A stretch of 64,000 nt of DNA from positions 62,001 through 126,000 of the forward strand of contig NZ_JAUQTA010000001.1 in assembly GCF_030580915.1 (NCBI RefSeq). The letters run 5' to 3'. Source of the stretch: Nocardioides jiangxiensis (lineage in GTDB: Bacteria; Actinomycetota; Actinomycetes; Propionibacteriales; Nocardioidaceae). The notes beneath the pieces were generated by a model that saw only the letters and a program-made list of their open reading frames with translations, was not told where the DNA came from and made no database searches. The first letter of the stretch is position 1. Every line of letters begins with the position of its first letter. Both the position numbers and the translations under genes were made by a program. Below are positions 34,679 through 44,726 of this stretch, piece after piece.

Positions 34679-35646
34679 GCGGACTCCTGCACCGCGTCGA
34701 GTCGCCGCACGACCTCCGTGACCAGCGCGTCGGGCGCCTCCGCGCGTACCGCGGTGCCGTGGGCGAGCACCTCGTCGGCCAGCCAGCGGAGCGACGAGAC
34801 GGTGAGCGTGACCCGGTCCCAGCCGGTGCTGCCGTCGGGGCCGGTCACACCGGCCTCCACCACGTCCCCGGTACGCCGCAGGGACGCGCCGCTGCCCTGG
34901 CGGACCAGCAGCGTCGCGGCCTCGGTGCGCGGGCCGGGGCCGAGGCGCCGGGTGAGGCTGCGCAGGTCGACACCGGGCGGCACGGCGTACGAGCCCGCGC
35001 GACCGATCTTGGTGATCCGGCCCTGGATCCGCGACAGCCGGAACATCCGCTCCGCGTCCCGGTCGAGGTCGCGACCGACGACGTACCACCGGCCCGAGGT
35101 GGAGACGAGGCCCCACGGCTCGAGCGTGCGCTTCATCGCCGCGGTCGCGCCGGCCCGCTGGTAGTCGAAGCTGACGCGCTGACGGTCGAGCGAGGCCTGC
35201 CACAGCGCGTCGAACGCCGGCTCCTCGGCGCTGATCTCCGGTGCGAGGACGTCCAGGCGCCCGCGGTCCACGTCGATGCCCGCGGCCGCCAGCTTGGCCA
35301 GTGCGTCGCTGGTGTGACCCGCCAGCCCGGCGTGGCGCCACACCCGCGTCGCGAGGCCGAGCACGGCGGCCTCGTCGGCGGTCAGCTCGATGCCCGGCAG
35401 GGCGAACTCGTCCGCCGGGATCCGGTAGCCCGGCTCGTCCTCGAAGAACCCGTCGACGTAGCCGGTCTCGACGGGGACGCCGAGGGCGCGCAGCTCTCCC
35501 TTGTCGCGCTCGAACATCCGCTCGAAGGCCTCGTCGGGGGCGTCGCGGTAGTCGTCGATGAGCGCGCGGATGCGCGCCTTGCCGACGTAGCGGCGCTGCA
35601 CGAGCAGCAGGATCAGGAGGTTGAGCAGGCGCTCACTCTTCTGCAC
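34675..35646 (-). CDS. pafB: WYL-domain transcriptional activator PafB
   Basis: PafB, 323 residues: winged helix MQKSERLLNLLILLLVQRRYVGKARIRALI, WYL domain DRQRVSFDYQRAGATAAMKRTLEPWGLVSTSGRWYVVGRDLDRDAERMFRLSRI and a C-terminal WCX region. It is the partner of PafC. GTG 35646 has GGAGG five bases upstream. It follows the FKBP gene by 17 bp, so it is probably read with that gene and pafA. Confidence 0.93.
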   Translation of the reverse strand: MQKSERLLNLLILLLVQRRYVGKARIRALIDDYRDAPDEAFERMFERDKGELRALGVPVETGYVDGFFEDEPGYRIPADEFALPGIELTADEAAVLGLATRVWRHAGLAGHTSDALAKLAAAGIDVDRGRLDVLAPEISAEEPAFDALWQASLDRQRVSFDYQRAGATAAMKRTLEPWGLVSTSGRWYVVGRDLDRDAERMFRLSRIQGRITKIGRAGSYAVPPGVDLRSLTRRLGPGPRTEAATLLVRQGSGASLRRTGDVVEAGVTGPDGSTGWDRVTLTVSSLRWLADEVLAHGTAVRAEAPDALVTEVVRRLDAVQESA

Positions 35647-35663
35647 GGAACCTCCGTCCCGGA

Positions 35664-36581
35664 TCAGGAGCCGCTGACGATGTCCATCACGAAGACGAGT
35701 GTCGAGTTGGCCGGGATGTCGGTGCCCTTGGCCTGGGCGCCGTAGCCGAGGTCCGCGGGGATCACGAGCTCGATGCGGCTGCCGACCTTGGCGCCGACGA
35801 GCCCGAGGTCCCAGCCCTGGATGACGCCACCGGAACCGACCGTGACCGAGATCGGGTCCCTGCCCTTGCTGAACGTCTCGTCGAAGACCTTGGAGGACCC
35901 GTAGACGCTGCCGAGGTACTTCACCTTGACGGTCTGGCCGGCCTTGATCGGCTCGCCGGTGCCGGGCTTGAGCGTGGCGCGCAGCAGGTCGGTCGACGGC
36001 TTCTTCGGGGACGCCGAGAAGTCGAAGCCCGCGGGCACGCCGCCGCCCTTGCCGAAGAGCTTCGGCACGGCGGAGCGGTCGACGTCCTTCGGACCGACCT
36101 TCTTGATGATGTCGATCACGAAGACCGTCGTGTCCTTGTTGCCGATGTTGAGCGAGGAGTTGCCCCCGGCCGGACCCCAGGTGTCGTCGGGCGCCGCGAT
36201 GACCTCGATGCGCGAGCCGACGGTGGCACCGACCACGGCCTTCTTGATCGCCTTCAGGGTGTTGTCGTCGGCGGTGACCGAGGACGGCGACTCGCCCTCG
36301 TCGAACGTGCTGAACGCCTTCGCGCCGGTGTAGCCGTCGCCGATGTACATGTCGAGGCTGACCGAGTCACCTGCGGCGACAGTCGGGCCGTCGCCCTTCG
36401 AGAGCACCTTCACCTCGGTCTTCTCGCGCACCAGCGTGCCGTCGTAGGTGACCTTCGGGGCCGTGCCGAACGCTCCGGAGACGGTGACCTTGCCGGTGTC
36501 CGTGGAGTCGGTGCCGCCACAGGCGGCGAGGCCGGCCGTGGAGAGGGCGAGGACGGTGGAGGTGACGACGAGGCGGCGCAC
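35664..36581 (-). CDS. Double-domain FKBP-type peptidyl-prolyl isomerase lipoprotein
   Basis: This 305-residue lipoprotein (LAAC, Cys21) carries two FKBP domains. The first, about residues 50-165, is degenerate (SVSLDMYIGDGYTGAKAFSTFDEGESPSSV). The second, about 195-305, is complete, with KAGQTVKVKYLGSVYGSSKVFDETF, VIQGWDLGLVGAKVGSRIELVIPADLGYG and NSTLVFVMDIVS. It should assist folding of exported proteins. GTG 36581 has AAGGGG upstream; the longer frame does not fit a signal peptide. It sits between pafA and pafB, where mycobacteria have no gene. Confidence 0.9.
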   Translation of the reverse strand: MRRLVVTSTVLALSTAGLAACGGTDSTDTGKVTVSGAFGTAPKVTYDGTLVREKTEVKVLSKGDGPTVAAGDSVSLDMYIGDGYTGAKAFSTFDEGESPSSVTADDNTLKAIKKAVVGATVGSRIEVIAAPDDTWGPAGGNSSLNIGNKDTTVFVIDIIKKVGPKDVDRSAVPKLFGKGGGVPAGFDFSASPKKPSTDLLRATLKPGTGEPIKAGQTVKVKYLGSVYGSSKVFDETFSKGRDPISVTVGSGGVIQGWDLGLVGAKVGSRIELVIPADLGYGAQAKGTDIPANSTLVFVMDIVSGS

Positions 36582-36656
36582 GGGTTCCCCTTGCAGGTGC
36601 AGGATCTTTGTCGCGGGCAGCCTAACCAACCCGGCTGAGTGGCACCTGAACGGCAC

Positions 36657-38018
36657 TCACATCCCGTCGATCAGTCGCTGCACGCGCTCGTCCACGGCCC
36701 GGAACGGGTCCTTGCAGAGCACCGTCCGCTGTGCCTGGTCGTTGAGCTTGAGGTGCACCCAGTCCACCGTGAAGTCACGGTGCCGGTCCTGTGCGGCCTT
36801 GATGAAGTCCCCGCGCAGCCGGGCCCGGGTCTCCTGTGGCGGCACGGTCTTGGCGCGGAAGACCGCGAGGTCGTCGGTGACCCGCGCCACGGCACCTCGC
36901 CGGTCGAGCAGGTAGTAGAGACCGCGGTCGCGGCGGATGTCGTGGTAGGCGAGGTCGAGCTGGGCGATGCGGGCGTGGCCGAGCGGCAGGTCGTGCTTGG
37001 CGCGGTAGCGCTCGATCAGCTTCCACTTGATCACCCAGTCGATCTCGCGGTCGACGAGCGACAGGTCACCGGACTCGACGGCCTTCAGGCCCCGCTCCCA
37101 GAGGTCGAGGGTGCGGTCGATGACCGGCGTACGGAGGTCGCGGCGGTCCACGAAGTCGCGGGCCCGCGTGAGGTACTCCAGCTGGATCTCCAGCGCGCTC
37201 GCCTCGCGGCCGTTGGCCAGCCGCACCTTCTTGCGCCCGGTCATGTCGTGGGCGATCTCGCGGATCGCCCGGATGGGGTTCTCCATGGTGAGGTCGCGCA
37301 TGACGACCCCGGACTCGATCATCCGCAGCACCAGGTCGCAGCTGGCGACCTTCAGCATCGTCGTCGTCTCCGACATGTTCGAGTCGCCGACGATGACGTG
37401 CAGCCGGCGGTAGCGCTCCGCATCGGCGTGGGGCTCGTCGCGGGTGTTGATGATCGGCCGGCTCCGCGTGGTCGCGGACGAGACGCCCTCCCAGATGTGC
37501 TCGGCGCGCTGGCTCACGGAATACGACGCTCCCCGCGGGGTCTGGATGATCTTGCCGGCGCCGACGATGATCTGCCGCGTCACGAGGAACGGGATGAGGA
37601 CGTCGGCCAGCCTGCTGAACTCTCCCTGGCGGCTGACCAGGTAGTTCTCGTGGCAGCCGTAGGAGTTGCCTGCGGAGTCGGTGTTGTTCTTGAAGAGGTA
37701 GATGTCGCCGGCGATGCCCTCTTCGTGCAGGCGGTGCTCGGCATCGACGAGGAGCCCCTCGAGGATCCGCTCCCCCGCCTTGTCGTGGGCGACCAGCTCG
37801 GCGACGTCGTCGCACTCCGGCGTCGCGTACTCGGGGTGGCTGCCGACGTCGAGGTAGAGCCGGGCGCCGTTGCGGAGGAAGACGTTGGAGCTGCGTCCCC
37901 ACGAGACGACCTTGCGGAAGAGGTAGCGCGCGACCTCGTCAGGACTCAGGCGACGCTGCCCGTGGAAGGTGCAGGTCACGCCGTACTCGTTCTCGATCCC
38001 GAAGATCCGACGGTCCAT
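36657..38018 (-). CDS. pafA: Pup-protein ligase PafA
   Basis: PafA, 453 residues, uses ATP to activate the C-terminal Glu of Pup and join it to substrate lysines. It opens with [20 protein letters not shown]; the catalytic Asp57 is in [21 protein letters not shown]. Family signatures [52 protein letters not shown] and [18 protein letters not shown] are present. ATG 38018 is six bases after TAGTGT on the minus strand. It is separated from prcA by the FAD/Rieske gene. Confidence 0.97.
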   Translation of the reverse strand: MDRRIFGIENEYGVTCTFHGQRRLSPDEVARYLFRKVVSWGRSSNVFLRNGARLYLDVGSHPEYATPECDDVAELVAHDKAGERILEGLLVDAEHRLHEEGIAGDIYLFKNNTDSAGNSYGCHENYLVSRQGEFSRLADVLIPFLVTRQIIVGAGKIIQTPRGASYSVSQRAEHIWEGVSSATTRSRPIINTRDEPHADAERYRRLHVIVGDSNMSETTTMLKVASCDLVLRMIESGVVMRDLTMENPIRAIREIAHDMTGRKKVRLANGREASALEIQLEYLTRARDFVDRRDLRTPVIDRTLDLWERGLKAVESGDLSLVDREIDWVIKWKLIERYRAKHDLPLGHARIAQLDLAYHDIRRDRGLYYLLDRRGAVARVTDDLAVFRAKTVPPQETRARLRGDFIKAAQDRHRDFTVDWVHLKLNDQAQRTVLCKDPFRAVDERVQRLIDGM

Positions 38019-38024
38019 GACCCG

Positions 38025-38030
38025 ACACTA
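38025..38030 (-). promoter_or_regulatory. -10 hexamer of a leaderless promoter (pafA)
   Basis: TAGTGT on the minus strand, six bases before ATG 38018; the following CG matches the pup promoter. Confidence 0.65.
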
Positions 38031-38069
38031 GACCCGCATCCCACACGACGTGGCGGGTACGACACACCC

Positions 38070-39479
38070 ATGTCGCATGCATTCTGGAGCTCTCCGTCCC
38101 TGCCGGACCGTCCCGCCCTGGCCGCCGACGCGACGTACGACGTCGTGGTGGCGGGTGGCGGGGTCAGTGGCCTGCTCGTCGCCGTGCTGCTGGCGAGGGC
38201 CGGGAGGCGTGTGGCGGTGCTCGAGGCGCGGCGCGTCGGCGACGGCACCACCGGCCACAGCACAGCCAAGGTGTCGATCCTGCAGGGCAGCCGGCTCGCG
38301 ACGATCATGGAGCACCACCCCTCCGACCTCGCGCGCGCCTACGTCGACGGCAACCGCGAGGGGCAGGCGTGGCTGCGCCGCCACCTCGAGGAGAACGAGG
38401 TCCCGCACCGCGCCGCGACGGCCTGGACCTACGCCACCACGGACGAGGGCGCGGTGAAGGTGTCCGCGGAGGCCGACGCCTCGCGGGCCGCAGGGCTCGA
38501 CGTCCTGCGCACCGCCGACATCGGCCTCCCCTTCCAGGTGACCGACGCGATCGGCCTGGCCGACCAGGTGCTCATCGACCCGATGGACCTCGTGCGCTCC
38601 CTCCTGGCCGAGCTCGAGGCGCACGGAGGCGTCGTCCACGAGGGCACGCGGGTGACCGGAGCCGACGCAGACGGTGACTGGCTGGGCGTGACCACGGACG
38701 GCGGCCACCACGTGCGCGCCCGCCACCTGGTGCTCGCCACGGGCTGCCCGGTGCTCGACCGAGGGGGCTGGTTCGGACGCCTGACCGCTCATCGCTCCTA
38801 TGCGCTGGCGGTCGAAGGCGTGTCGCCGCCTGTCGGCATGTACCTCTCGGTCGATCCGACGACGCGGTCGCTGCGCCCTGCCGGCGCCGACGGAGAGGTG
38901 CTCCTGGTCGGCGGCAACAACCACGTCACCGGGCGCGGTCCGGACGAGGCGGAGCAGCTCGAGAAGCTGGCCTCATGGACCCGGGACACCTTCCCGGGCG
39001 GCCGGATCACGCACCGCTGGTCGGCCCAGGACTGGCACGGGCCGAGCGGGCTGCCCTACGCCGGACCGCTCGTGCCGCGCGATGACCGCGTGCACGTGAT
39101 GACCGGTTACGCCAAGTGGGGCTTCACCAACGCAGCAGCCGGGGCGCTGGTGCTCTCCAAGCGGATCCTCGGCGGCGAGCTGCCGCCGTGGGAGCACGCG
39201 TGGGCGACCTGGTCCGGAGCGGACCTGCGGGGAATCCCCGACGTGCTCAAGGCGAACGCGATGGTGGCCGCCGAGATGGTCGCGGGCCACGTCACGCGGG
39301 GGCCGTTGCAGCGCCTGACCGGGAGTCACGACGACCCGGCGCCGGTCTGCACGCACCTCGGCGGACGGTTGCGCTGGAACGACGCCGAGCAGAGCTGGGA
39401 CTGTCCCCTGCACGGATCGCGCTTCGCGGCCGACGGGAGCGTGCTGGACGCTCCCGCCTGCCGCGCGCTCGATCTGTAG
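38070..39479 (+). CDS. FAD-dependent oxidoreductase with C-terminal Rieske domain
   Basis: This 469-residue protein has an N-terminal FAD-binding DAO-type domain (VVVAGGGVSGLLVAVLLARAGRRVAVLEARRVGDGTTGHSTAKVSILQG) and a C-terminal Rieske [2Fe-2S] domain from about residue 415. The cluster ligands are CTHLGG and CPLHGS. This fusion occurs in many actinobacteria as an uncharacterised redox enzyme; substrate is unknown. It is on the opposite strand to the surrounding proteasome genes, ending seven bases before the prcA stop. ATG 38070 lies six bases after TACGAC, a weak -10. No Shine-Dalgarno is seen. Confidence 0.88.
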   Translation: MSHAFWSSPSLPDRPALAADATYDVVVAGGGVSGLLVAVLLARAGRRVAVLEARRVGDGTTGHSTAKVSILQGSRLATIMEHHPSDLARAYVDGNREGQAWLRRHLEENEVPHRAATAWTYATTDEGAVKVSAEADASRAAGLDVLRTADIGLPFQVTDAIGLADQVLIDPMDLVRSLLAELEAHGGVVHEGTRVTGADADGDWLGVTTDGGHHVRARHLVLATGCPVLDRGGWFGRLTAHRSYALAVEGVSPPVGMYLSVDPTTRSLRPAGADGEVLLVGGNNHVTGRGPDEAEQLEKLASWTRDTFPGGRITHRWSAQDWHGPSGLPYAGPLVPRDDRVHVMTGYAKWGFTNAAAGALVLSKRILGGELPPWEHAWATWSGADLRGIPDVLKANAMVAAEMVAGHVTRGPLQRLTGSHDDPAPVCTHLGGRLRWNDAEQSWDCPLHGSRFAADGSVLDAPACRALDL

Positions 39480-39486
39480 GAGCAGG

Positions 39487-40404
39487 TCAGGCAGGCGGCG
39501 CCGGCGGCGGGGTCGAGGGCCCCACCGGCGGCAGCACCTGGGTGGGCTGGTCGGGTGCTCCCGGCTCGCCCGTGAGCGGGTTCTCCAGGGGCGGGACGTC
39601 GCCCCCGGGGAGGTCGGTCGGGTCTGCCACGTCGTCGGCCGGGAGGTCGCGGGCGGCGCGGCCCGGGTCGGTGTCCTCGGCCTGGGGGCCGTCGTGCGCC
39701 TCCGGCCCACGGGGTCCGAGCAGGTCGGTGAGCTGCTGGCCCCGGATCCGCTTGAACTTCCGCGGCTGCGAACGCGTGCGGTCGAGCACGGCGACCTCGA
39801 GGTCCTCGTCGGGCACGACGCGGTCGCCGGCCTCCGAGTGGCCGAGCGCCGCCACGGCCAGCCGCAGGGCGGAGGCGAGGTCGGCCCCGGGCGCATAGCG
39901 CTCCTTCAGGTACGCGGCGACGACGTCCGCGGCGCCGCCCATGACGGCATAGCCCTGCTCGTCGGCCACCTGGCCGTCGTAGGTGAGGCGGTACAGCTGG
40001 TCACCGGCCGCCGTGTCACCGATCTCCGCGACGAAGATCTCCACCTCGTAGGGCTTCTCTCCCCCACTGCTGAAGATCGTGCCGAGGGTCTGGGCGTAGG
40101 CGTTGGCGAGCCCGCGGCCGGTGACGTCGCGCCGGTCGTAGGCGTAGCCCCGCATGTCGGCCAGGCGGACGCCGGCGATGCGGAGGTTCTCGAACTCGTT
40201 GTAGCGGCCGACGGCGGCGAAGGCGATCCGGTCGTAGATCTCCGAGACCTTGTGCAGCGCCTGGCTGGGGTTCTCCGAGACGAACAGGACCCCGTCGGCG
40301 TACTGCACGGCCACGACGGAGCGGCCCCGGGCGATGCCCTTGCGCGCGAAGTCGGCCCGGTCCTTCATCATCTGCTCGGGCGAGACGTAGAACGGCATGC
40401 TCAT
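39487..40404 (-). CDS. prcA: Proteasome alpha subunit
   Basis: PrcA, 305 residues, forms the outer rings of the 20S proteasome that gate substrate entry and dock ARC. The N-terminal gate [47 protein letters not shown] is typical. The domain ends near residue 230 ([19 protein letters not shown]), and a Pro/Asp/Gly-rich tail of about 70 residues follows, longer than the roughly 248-residue mycobacterial protein. ATG 40404 is four bases after the prcB stop, with GGAGG upstream. Confidence 0.94.
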   Translation of the reverse strand: MSMPFYVSPEQMMKDRADFARKGIARGRSVVAVQYADGVLFVSENPSQALHKVSEIYDRIAFAAVGRYNEFENLRIAGVRLADMRGYAYDRRDVTGRGLANAYAQTLGTIFSSGGEKPYEVEIFVAEIGDTAAGDQLYRLTYDGQVADEQGYAVMGGAADVVAAYLKERYAPGADLASALRLAVAALGHSEAGDRVVPDEDLEVAVLDRTRSQPRKFKRIRGQQLTDLLGPRGPEAHDGPQAEDTDPGRAARDLPADDVADPTDLPGGDVPPLENPLTGEPGAPDQPTQVLPPVGPSTPPPAPPA

Positions 40405-40408
40405 GGGC

Positions 40409-41254
40409 TCAGACCTCCAGGGCTGCGGCGGGGCCGTCGGGCCGGCGCATGCGGCCGTCGATGACGCGGTCGGCGATGGTGGCGACGTCCTCGTGAAGCA
40501 GTCGCTGGCCTCCCTCGGCGGTGATCACCTGCACGACCGGGAAGATCCGGCGCGTCACGTCGGGACCGCCGGTCGCCGAGTCGTCGTCCGCAGCGTCGTA
40601 CAGCGCCTCGACGACGGCCTGGACGGTCGCCTCGGCCGTCAGGTCGTCGCGGTAGAGCTTCTTGAGCGAGCCACGGGCGAAGAGCGATCCGGACCCCACC
40701 GAGTGGAAGGCGGTCTCCTCGTAGCGGCCGCCGGTCACGTCGTAGGAGAAGATCCGGCCGATGCCGGCGTCGAGGTCGAAACCCGCGAACAGGGGGACGA
40801 CCGCGAGGCCCTGCATCGCCAGCCCGAGGTTGCCGCGGATCAGGGCCGCGAGGCGGTTGGCCTTGCCGTCCATCGACAGCGTCGAGCCCTCGATCTTCTC
40901 GTAGTGCTCGAGCTCGGTCTGGAAGAGGCGGACCATCTCGACGGCGAGGCCAGCCGTGCCCGCGATGCCGACGCAGGAGTACTCGTCGGCAGGGAACACC
41001 TTCTCGATGTCGCGCTGGGCGATGATGTTGCCCATCGTCGCGCGACGGTCGCCGGCCATGACCACACCGCCGTTGAACGTCGCAGCGACGATCGTGGTGC
41101 CGTGCGGAGCGAGGTCGCCCGCACTGCCGAGGCCCGTCGCGCGGGAGCTGGGCAGCAGGTCGGGCTGGTGCGTGCTCAGGAAGTCGGTGAACGACGAGGT
41201 GCCGGGCGCCATGAACGACGACGGCAGCGCCGCACCCCGGTCGAGGGCGCTCAT
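40409..41254 (-). CDS. prcB: Proteasome beta subunit
   Basis: PrcB, 281 residues, is the proteolytic subunit of the 20S proteasome. A propeptide of 52 residues ends LAPHG, exposing Thr53 as the catalytic N-terminal nucleophile in [24 protein letters not shown]. The conserved Asp and Lys-type region and [21 protein letters not shown] follow. Its ATG overlaps the pup stop (ATGA), and prcA begins four bases after its own stop. Confidence 0.96.
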   Translation of the reverse strand: MSALDRGAALPSSFMAPGTSSFTDFLSTHQPDLLPSSRATGLGSAGDLAPHGTTIVAATFNGGVVMAGDRRATMGNIIAQRDIEKVFPADEYSCVGIAGTAGLAVEMVRLFQTELEHYEKIEGSTLSMDGKANRLAALIRGNLGLAMQGLAVVPLFAGFDLDAGIGRIFSYDVTGGRYEETAFHSVGSGSLFARGSLKKLYRDDLTAEATVQAVVEALYDAADDDSATGGPDVTRRIFPVVQVITAEGGQRLLHEDVATIADRVIDGRMRRPDGPAAALEV

Positions 41255-41454
41255 TCGCCGCCCTTCTGGATGAACGACTTCACGAAGTCCTCGGCGTTGG
41301 ACTCGAGCACGCCGTCGATCTCGTCGAGGATCGCGTCGATGTCCTCGTCGAGCTGCTCCTTGCGCTCGGCGACCGTCTCGTCAGAGGTCGTCTCCGCGAC
41401 TTCCTCGACGGACTCCTCCGCCGACTTCTTCGGGTGCTTCTGCTCCTGGGCCAT
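41251..41454 (-). CDS. pup: Prokaryotic ubiquitin-like protein Pup, ending GGE
   Basis: Pup, 67 residues, is the intrinsically disordered tag attached by PafA. It has the Lys/Glu-rich first half, the ARC-binding coiled-coil segment ([38 protein letters not shown]), and the terminal Gly-Gly-Glu. Many species encode Gly-Gly-Gln and need Dop to deamidate it; here the Glu form is directly encoded. ATG 41454 is six bases after TAGTGT on the minus strand. The gene is coupled to prcB. Confidence 0.97.
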   Translation of the reverse strand: MAQEQKHPKKSAEESVEEVAETTSDETVAERKEQLDEDIDAILDEIDGVLESNAEDFVKSFIQKGGE

Positions 41455-41460
41455 GCCTCG

Positions 41461-41466
41461 ACACTA
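41461..41466 (-). promoter_or_regulatory. -10 hexamer of a leaderless promoter (pup-prcB-prcA)
   Basis: TAGTGT on the minus strand, six bases before ATG 41454, between dop and pup. Confidence 0.65.
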
Positions 41467-41472
41467 GCCGGA

Positions 41473-42981
41473 TCAGCGGGTCAGTTCACGGAACAACTGC
41501 TCAGCAGTTGCGCAACGATCCAGCAGCGCCTCGACATGGTGCCGGGTCCCTCGCAGCGGGTCGAGCGTCGGGATGCGGTGGAGCGTGTCGTGGCCGGGGA
41601 GGTCGAGGATCACCGAGTCCCACGAGGCGGCGGCGATGCCGTCGCCGTAGCGCTGGAGGCACTGGCCGCGGAACCACGCCCGGGTGTCCTCCGGCGGCTG
41701 GTGCACCGCGCGCTCGACGCTCGCGGGGTCGACCAGGGTGACCATCCGGCCCAGTGACACCAGCCGGTGGTACAGCCCCTTCTCGGGACGGATGTCGGCG
41801 TACTGCAGGTCGATGGCGTGGAGCTTGGCATCGGACCAGTCCAGCCCGTCGCGGTCGCGGTAGGACTGCAACAGCTGGAGCTTCGCCACCCAGTCGAGCT
41901 CGCGCGCGCAGAGCATCGGGTCGCGCTCCAGGCGGTCGAGGACGGACTCCCAGCGGTGCAGGACGTCGCGGGTCTGGGCGTCGGCGTCGACGCCGTAGCG
42001 GTCCTCGACGTACTTCCGGGCGAGATCGAGGTACTCGAGCTGGAGCTGGACCGCCGTGAGGTGCCGGCCGTCCTTGAGTGGCACGGCGAGGGTGCAGGTC
42101 GGGTCGTGGCTGATCGCCCGCAGGCTGGCCACCGGGGTCGCGAGCTGGAGGTCACGGTCGACGAAGCCGTCCTCGATCATCGCCAGCACGAGCGACGTCG
42201 TGCCGAGCTTGAGGTACGTCGAGGTCTCGGCGAGGTTCGCGTCGCCGATGATCACGTGCAGCCGCCGGTAGACGGCCGGATCTGCGTGCGGCTCGTCGCG
42301 GGTGTTGATGATCGGTCGCTTGAGCGTCGTCTCCAGCCCGACCTCGACCTCGAAGAAGTCCGACCGCTGGGTGATCTGGAACCCGTGGCCCGCGCCGTCC
42401 TGACCGATGCCGACCCGGCCCGCGCCGCACACGACCTGGCGGCTGACGAGGAACGGCGTCAGGTGCCGCACGATCGCCGCGAAGGGCGTCGTGCGCCGCA
42501 TCAGGTAGTTCTCGTGGGCGCCGTAGGAGGCTCCCTTGTTGTCGGTGTTGTTCTTGTAGAGCTGGATCGGAGCCGCGCCGGGCACCTGGGCAGCCAGCCG
42601 GCTGGCCTCGAGCATCACCTGCTCCCCCGCGCGGTCCCAGCGCACGACGTCGAGCGGGTTGGTGCACTCGGGGGTGGAGTACTCGGGGTGGGCGTGGTCG
42701 ACGTAGAGCCGGGCCCCGTTGGTGAGGATCACGTTGGCGAGCCCGAGGTCCTCGTCGGTGAGCTGGCTGGCGTCGGCCGTCGCGCGCGACATGTCGAAGC
42801 CACGCGCGTCACGCAGCGGCGACTCCTCCTCGAAGTCCCAGCGCGCACGTCGGGCACGGAGTGTGGCCGAGGCGTAGGCGTTCACGATCTGCGACGAGGC
42901 GTGCATCGGGTTGGCCGTGGGCTGACCCGTCACCGAGATGCCGTACTCCACCTCGGTGCCCATCACGCGGACGACGCTCAT
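41473..42981 (-). CDS. dop: Depupylase/Pup deamidase Dop
   Basis: Dop, 502 residues, is the PafA paralogue that removes Pup from substrates and deamidates Pup-Gln. It begins [26 protein letters not shown]; the catalytic Asp95 is in [45 protein letters not shown] and [32 protein letters not shown] follow. Because Pup ends in Glu here, Dop's necessary role should be depupylation. ATG 42981 is preceded by GGAGGGGAGC, a good ribosome site. It lies 23 bp after the arc stop. Confidence 0.96.
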   Translation of the reverse strand: MSVVRVMGTEVEYGISVTGQPTANPMHASSQIVNAYASATLRARRARWDFEEESPLRDARGFDMSRATADASQLTDEDLGLANVILTNGARLYVDHAHPEYSTPECTNPLDVVRWDRAGEQVMLEASRLAAQVPGAAPIQLYKNNTDNKGASYGAHENYLMRRTTPFAAIVRHLTPFLVSRQVVCGAGRVGIGQDGAGHGFQITQRSDFFEVEVGLETTLKRPIINTRDEPHADPAVYRRLHVIIGDANLAETSTYLKLGTTSLVLAMIEDGFVDRDLQLATPVASLRAISHDPTCTLAVPLKDGRHLTAVQLQLEYLDLARKYVEDRYGVDADAQTRDVLHRWESVLDRLERDPMLCARELDWVAKLQLLQSYRDRDGLDWSDAKLHAIDLQYADIRPEKGLYHRLVSLGRMVTLVDPASVERAVHQPPEDTRAWFRGQCLQRYGDGIAAASWDSVILDLPGHDTLHRIPTLDPLRGTRHHVEALLDRCATAEQLFRELTR

Positions 42982-43004
42982 GGCACGCTCCCCTCCGCCG
43001 GGGC

Positions 43005-44639
43005 TCAGAGGTACTGGCCGGTGTTGGCGACCGTGTCGATCGAGCGACCGGGCTCCGTGCCCTGCTTGCCGGTGATCAGCGTGCGGATGAAGACGATCCG
43101 CTCGCCCTTCTTGCCGGAGATGCGGGCCCAGTCGTCGGGGTTGGTGGTGTTGGGGAGGTCCTCGTTCTCCTTGAACTCGTCCACGCACGCCTGGAGCAGG
43201 TGCTGCACGCGCAGCCCCTTCTGGTCGTGGTCGAGGAGGTCCTTGATCGCCATCTTCTTCGCGCGGTCGACGATGTTCTGGATCATCGCGCCGGAGTTGA
43301 AGTCCTTGAAGTAGAGGACCTCCTTGTCTCCGTTGGCATAGGTGACCTCGAGGAAGCGGTTCTCCTCGGTCTCGGTGTACATCCGCTCGACCGCGGCACG
43401 GATCATCCCGTTGACGGTCGCGGCCCGGTCGCCGCCGAACTCCGCCAGGTCCTCGGCGTGCAGCGGCAGGTCGGCCACGAGGTACTTCGAGAAGATGTCG
43501 CGGGCGGCCTCGGCATCGGGACGCTCGATCTTGATCTTCACGTCGAGGCGGCCGGGACGCAGGATCGCCGGGTCGATCATGTCCTCGCGGTTGGAGGCAC
43601 CGATCACCAGGACGTTCTCCAGCAGCTCGACGCCGTCGATCTCGCTGAGCAGCTGCGGGACGATGGTGTTCTCCACGTCGGAGCTCACCCCCGAGCCACG
43701 GGTGCGGAAGAGCGAGTCCATCTCGTCGAAGAAGACGATGACGGGGGTGCCCTCGGAGGCCTTCTCCCGCGCGCGCTGGAAGACCAGCCGGATGTGGCGC
43801 TCGGTCTCGCCGACGTACTTGTTGAGGAGCTCGGGGCCCTTGATGTTGAGGAAGTAGGACTTCCCCTCCTGGCCGGTCTTCTCCGCGACCTTCTTGGCCA
43901 GGCTGTTGGCGACCGCCTTGGCGATCAGCGTCTTGCCACAGCCCGGAGGGCCGTAGAGCAGCACGCCCTTCGGCGGCTTGAGCTGGTGCTCCTTGAAGAG
44001 CTCCGGGTAGAGGTAGGGAAGCTCGACCGCGTCGGTGATCTGGTCGATCTGGGCACCGAGTCCGCCGATGTCGGAGTAGTGGATGTCGGGGACCTCCTCG
44101 AGGACCAGCTCCTCGACCTCCGACTTCGGCACCTTCTCGTAGACGTAGCCCGCGCGCACGTCGAGCAGGAGGGAGTCACCCGCGCGGAGCTTCTCCGCCT
44201 TCAGCGGCTCGGCGATGCGGACGACGCGCTCCTCGTCGGCGTTCGCGATGACCAGGACGCGTTCGGCGTCGGCCAGCACCTCCTTGAGCATGACGACCTC
44301 GCCGACCTGCTCGAAGGCCATGGCGTCGACGACGTTGAGCGCCTCGTTGAGCATGACCTCCTGGCCACGCTGCAGCGCCTCCGCGTCGACGTTGGGGCTG
44401 ACGTGCACCCGGAGCTTGCGGCCCCCGGTGAAGACGTCGACCGAGCCGTCGTCGTTGCGCTGGAGGAACGTGCCGAAGCCTGCCGGCGGCTGCGCGAGCC
44501 GGTCGACCTCCTCCTTGAGCGTGACGATCTGGTCGCGGGCGTCGCGCAGCGTCTGCGCGAGCCTCTCGTTCTGCGCGGTGACAGCAGCGAGTGACCGCTG
44601 TGCCTCCAGGAGCCTCAGGTCCGGGTCGGATGCCGACAT
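43005..44639 (-). CDS. arc: Proteasome-associated AAA ATPase ARC (Mpa)
   Basis: ARC/Mpa, 544 residues, binds pupylated proteins with its N-terminal coiled coil (about residues 5-50), unfolds them through OB domains and a AAA ring, and feeds the proteasome. Walker A is GPPGCGKT, Walker B is [10 protein letters not shown] and the pore/second region includes [22 protein letters not shown]. The C-terminus ends QYL, the tail that docks into the alpha ring. ATG 44639 is chosen because AAGGAGG lies eight bases upstream; GTG at 44648 overlaps that site. Confidence 0.96.
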   Translation of the reverse strand: MSASDPDLRLLEAQRSLAAVTAQNERLAQTLRDARDQIVTLKEEVDRLAQPPAGFGTFLQRNDDGSVDVFTGGRKLRVHVSPNVDAEALQRGQEVMLNEALNVVDAMAFEQVGEVVMLKEVLADAERVLVIANADEERVVRIAEPLKAEKLRAGDSLLLDVRAGYVYEKVPKSEVEELVLEEVPDIHYSDIGGLGAQIDQITDAVELPYLYPELFKEHQLKPPKGVLLYGPPGCGKTLIAKAVANSLAKKVAEKTGQEGKSYFLNIKGPELLNKYVGETERHIRLVFQRAREKASEGTPVIVFFDEMDSLFRTRGSGVSSDVENTIVPQLLSEIDGVELLENVLVIGASNREDMIDPAILRPGRLDVKIKIERPDAEAARDIFSKYLVADLPLHAEDLAEFGGDRAATVNGMIRAAVERMYTETEENRFLEVTYANGDKEVLYFKDFNSGAMIQNIVDRAKKMAIKDLLDHDQKGLRVQHLLQACVDEFKENEDLPNTTNPDDWARISGKKGERIVFIRTLITGKQGTEPGRSIDTVANTGQYL

Positions 44640-44726
44640 GTGCGCCACCTCCTTGCTGCGACATTACCCAGATCCACGCCAGGGGAAAGGGATTAGCCGC
44701 GCAGAGGCAGCAACTTCATCGACCTG

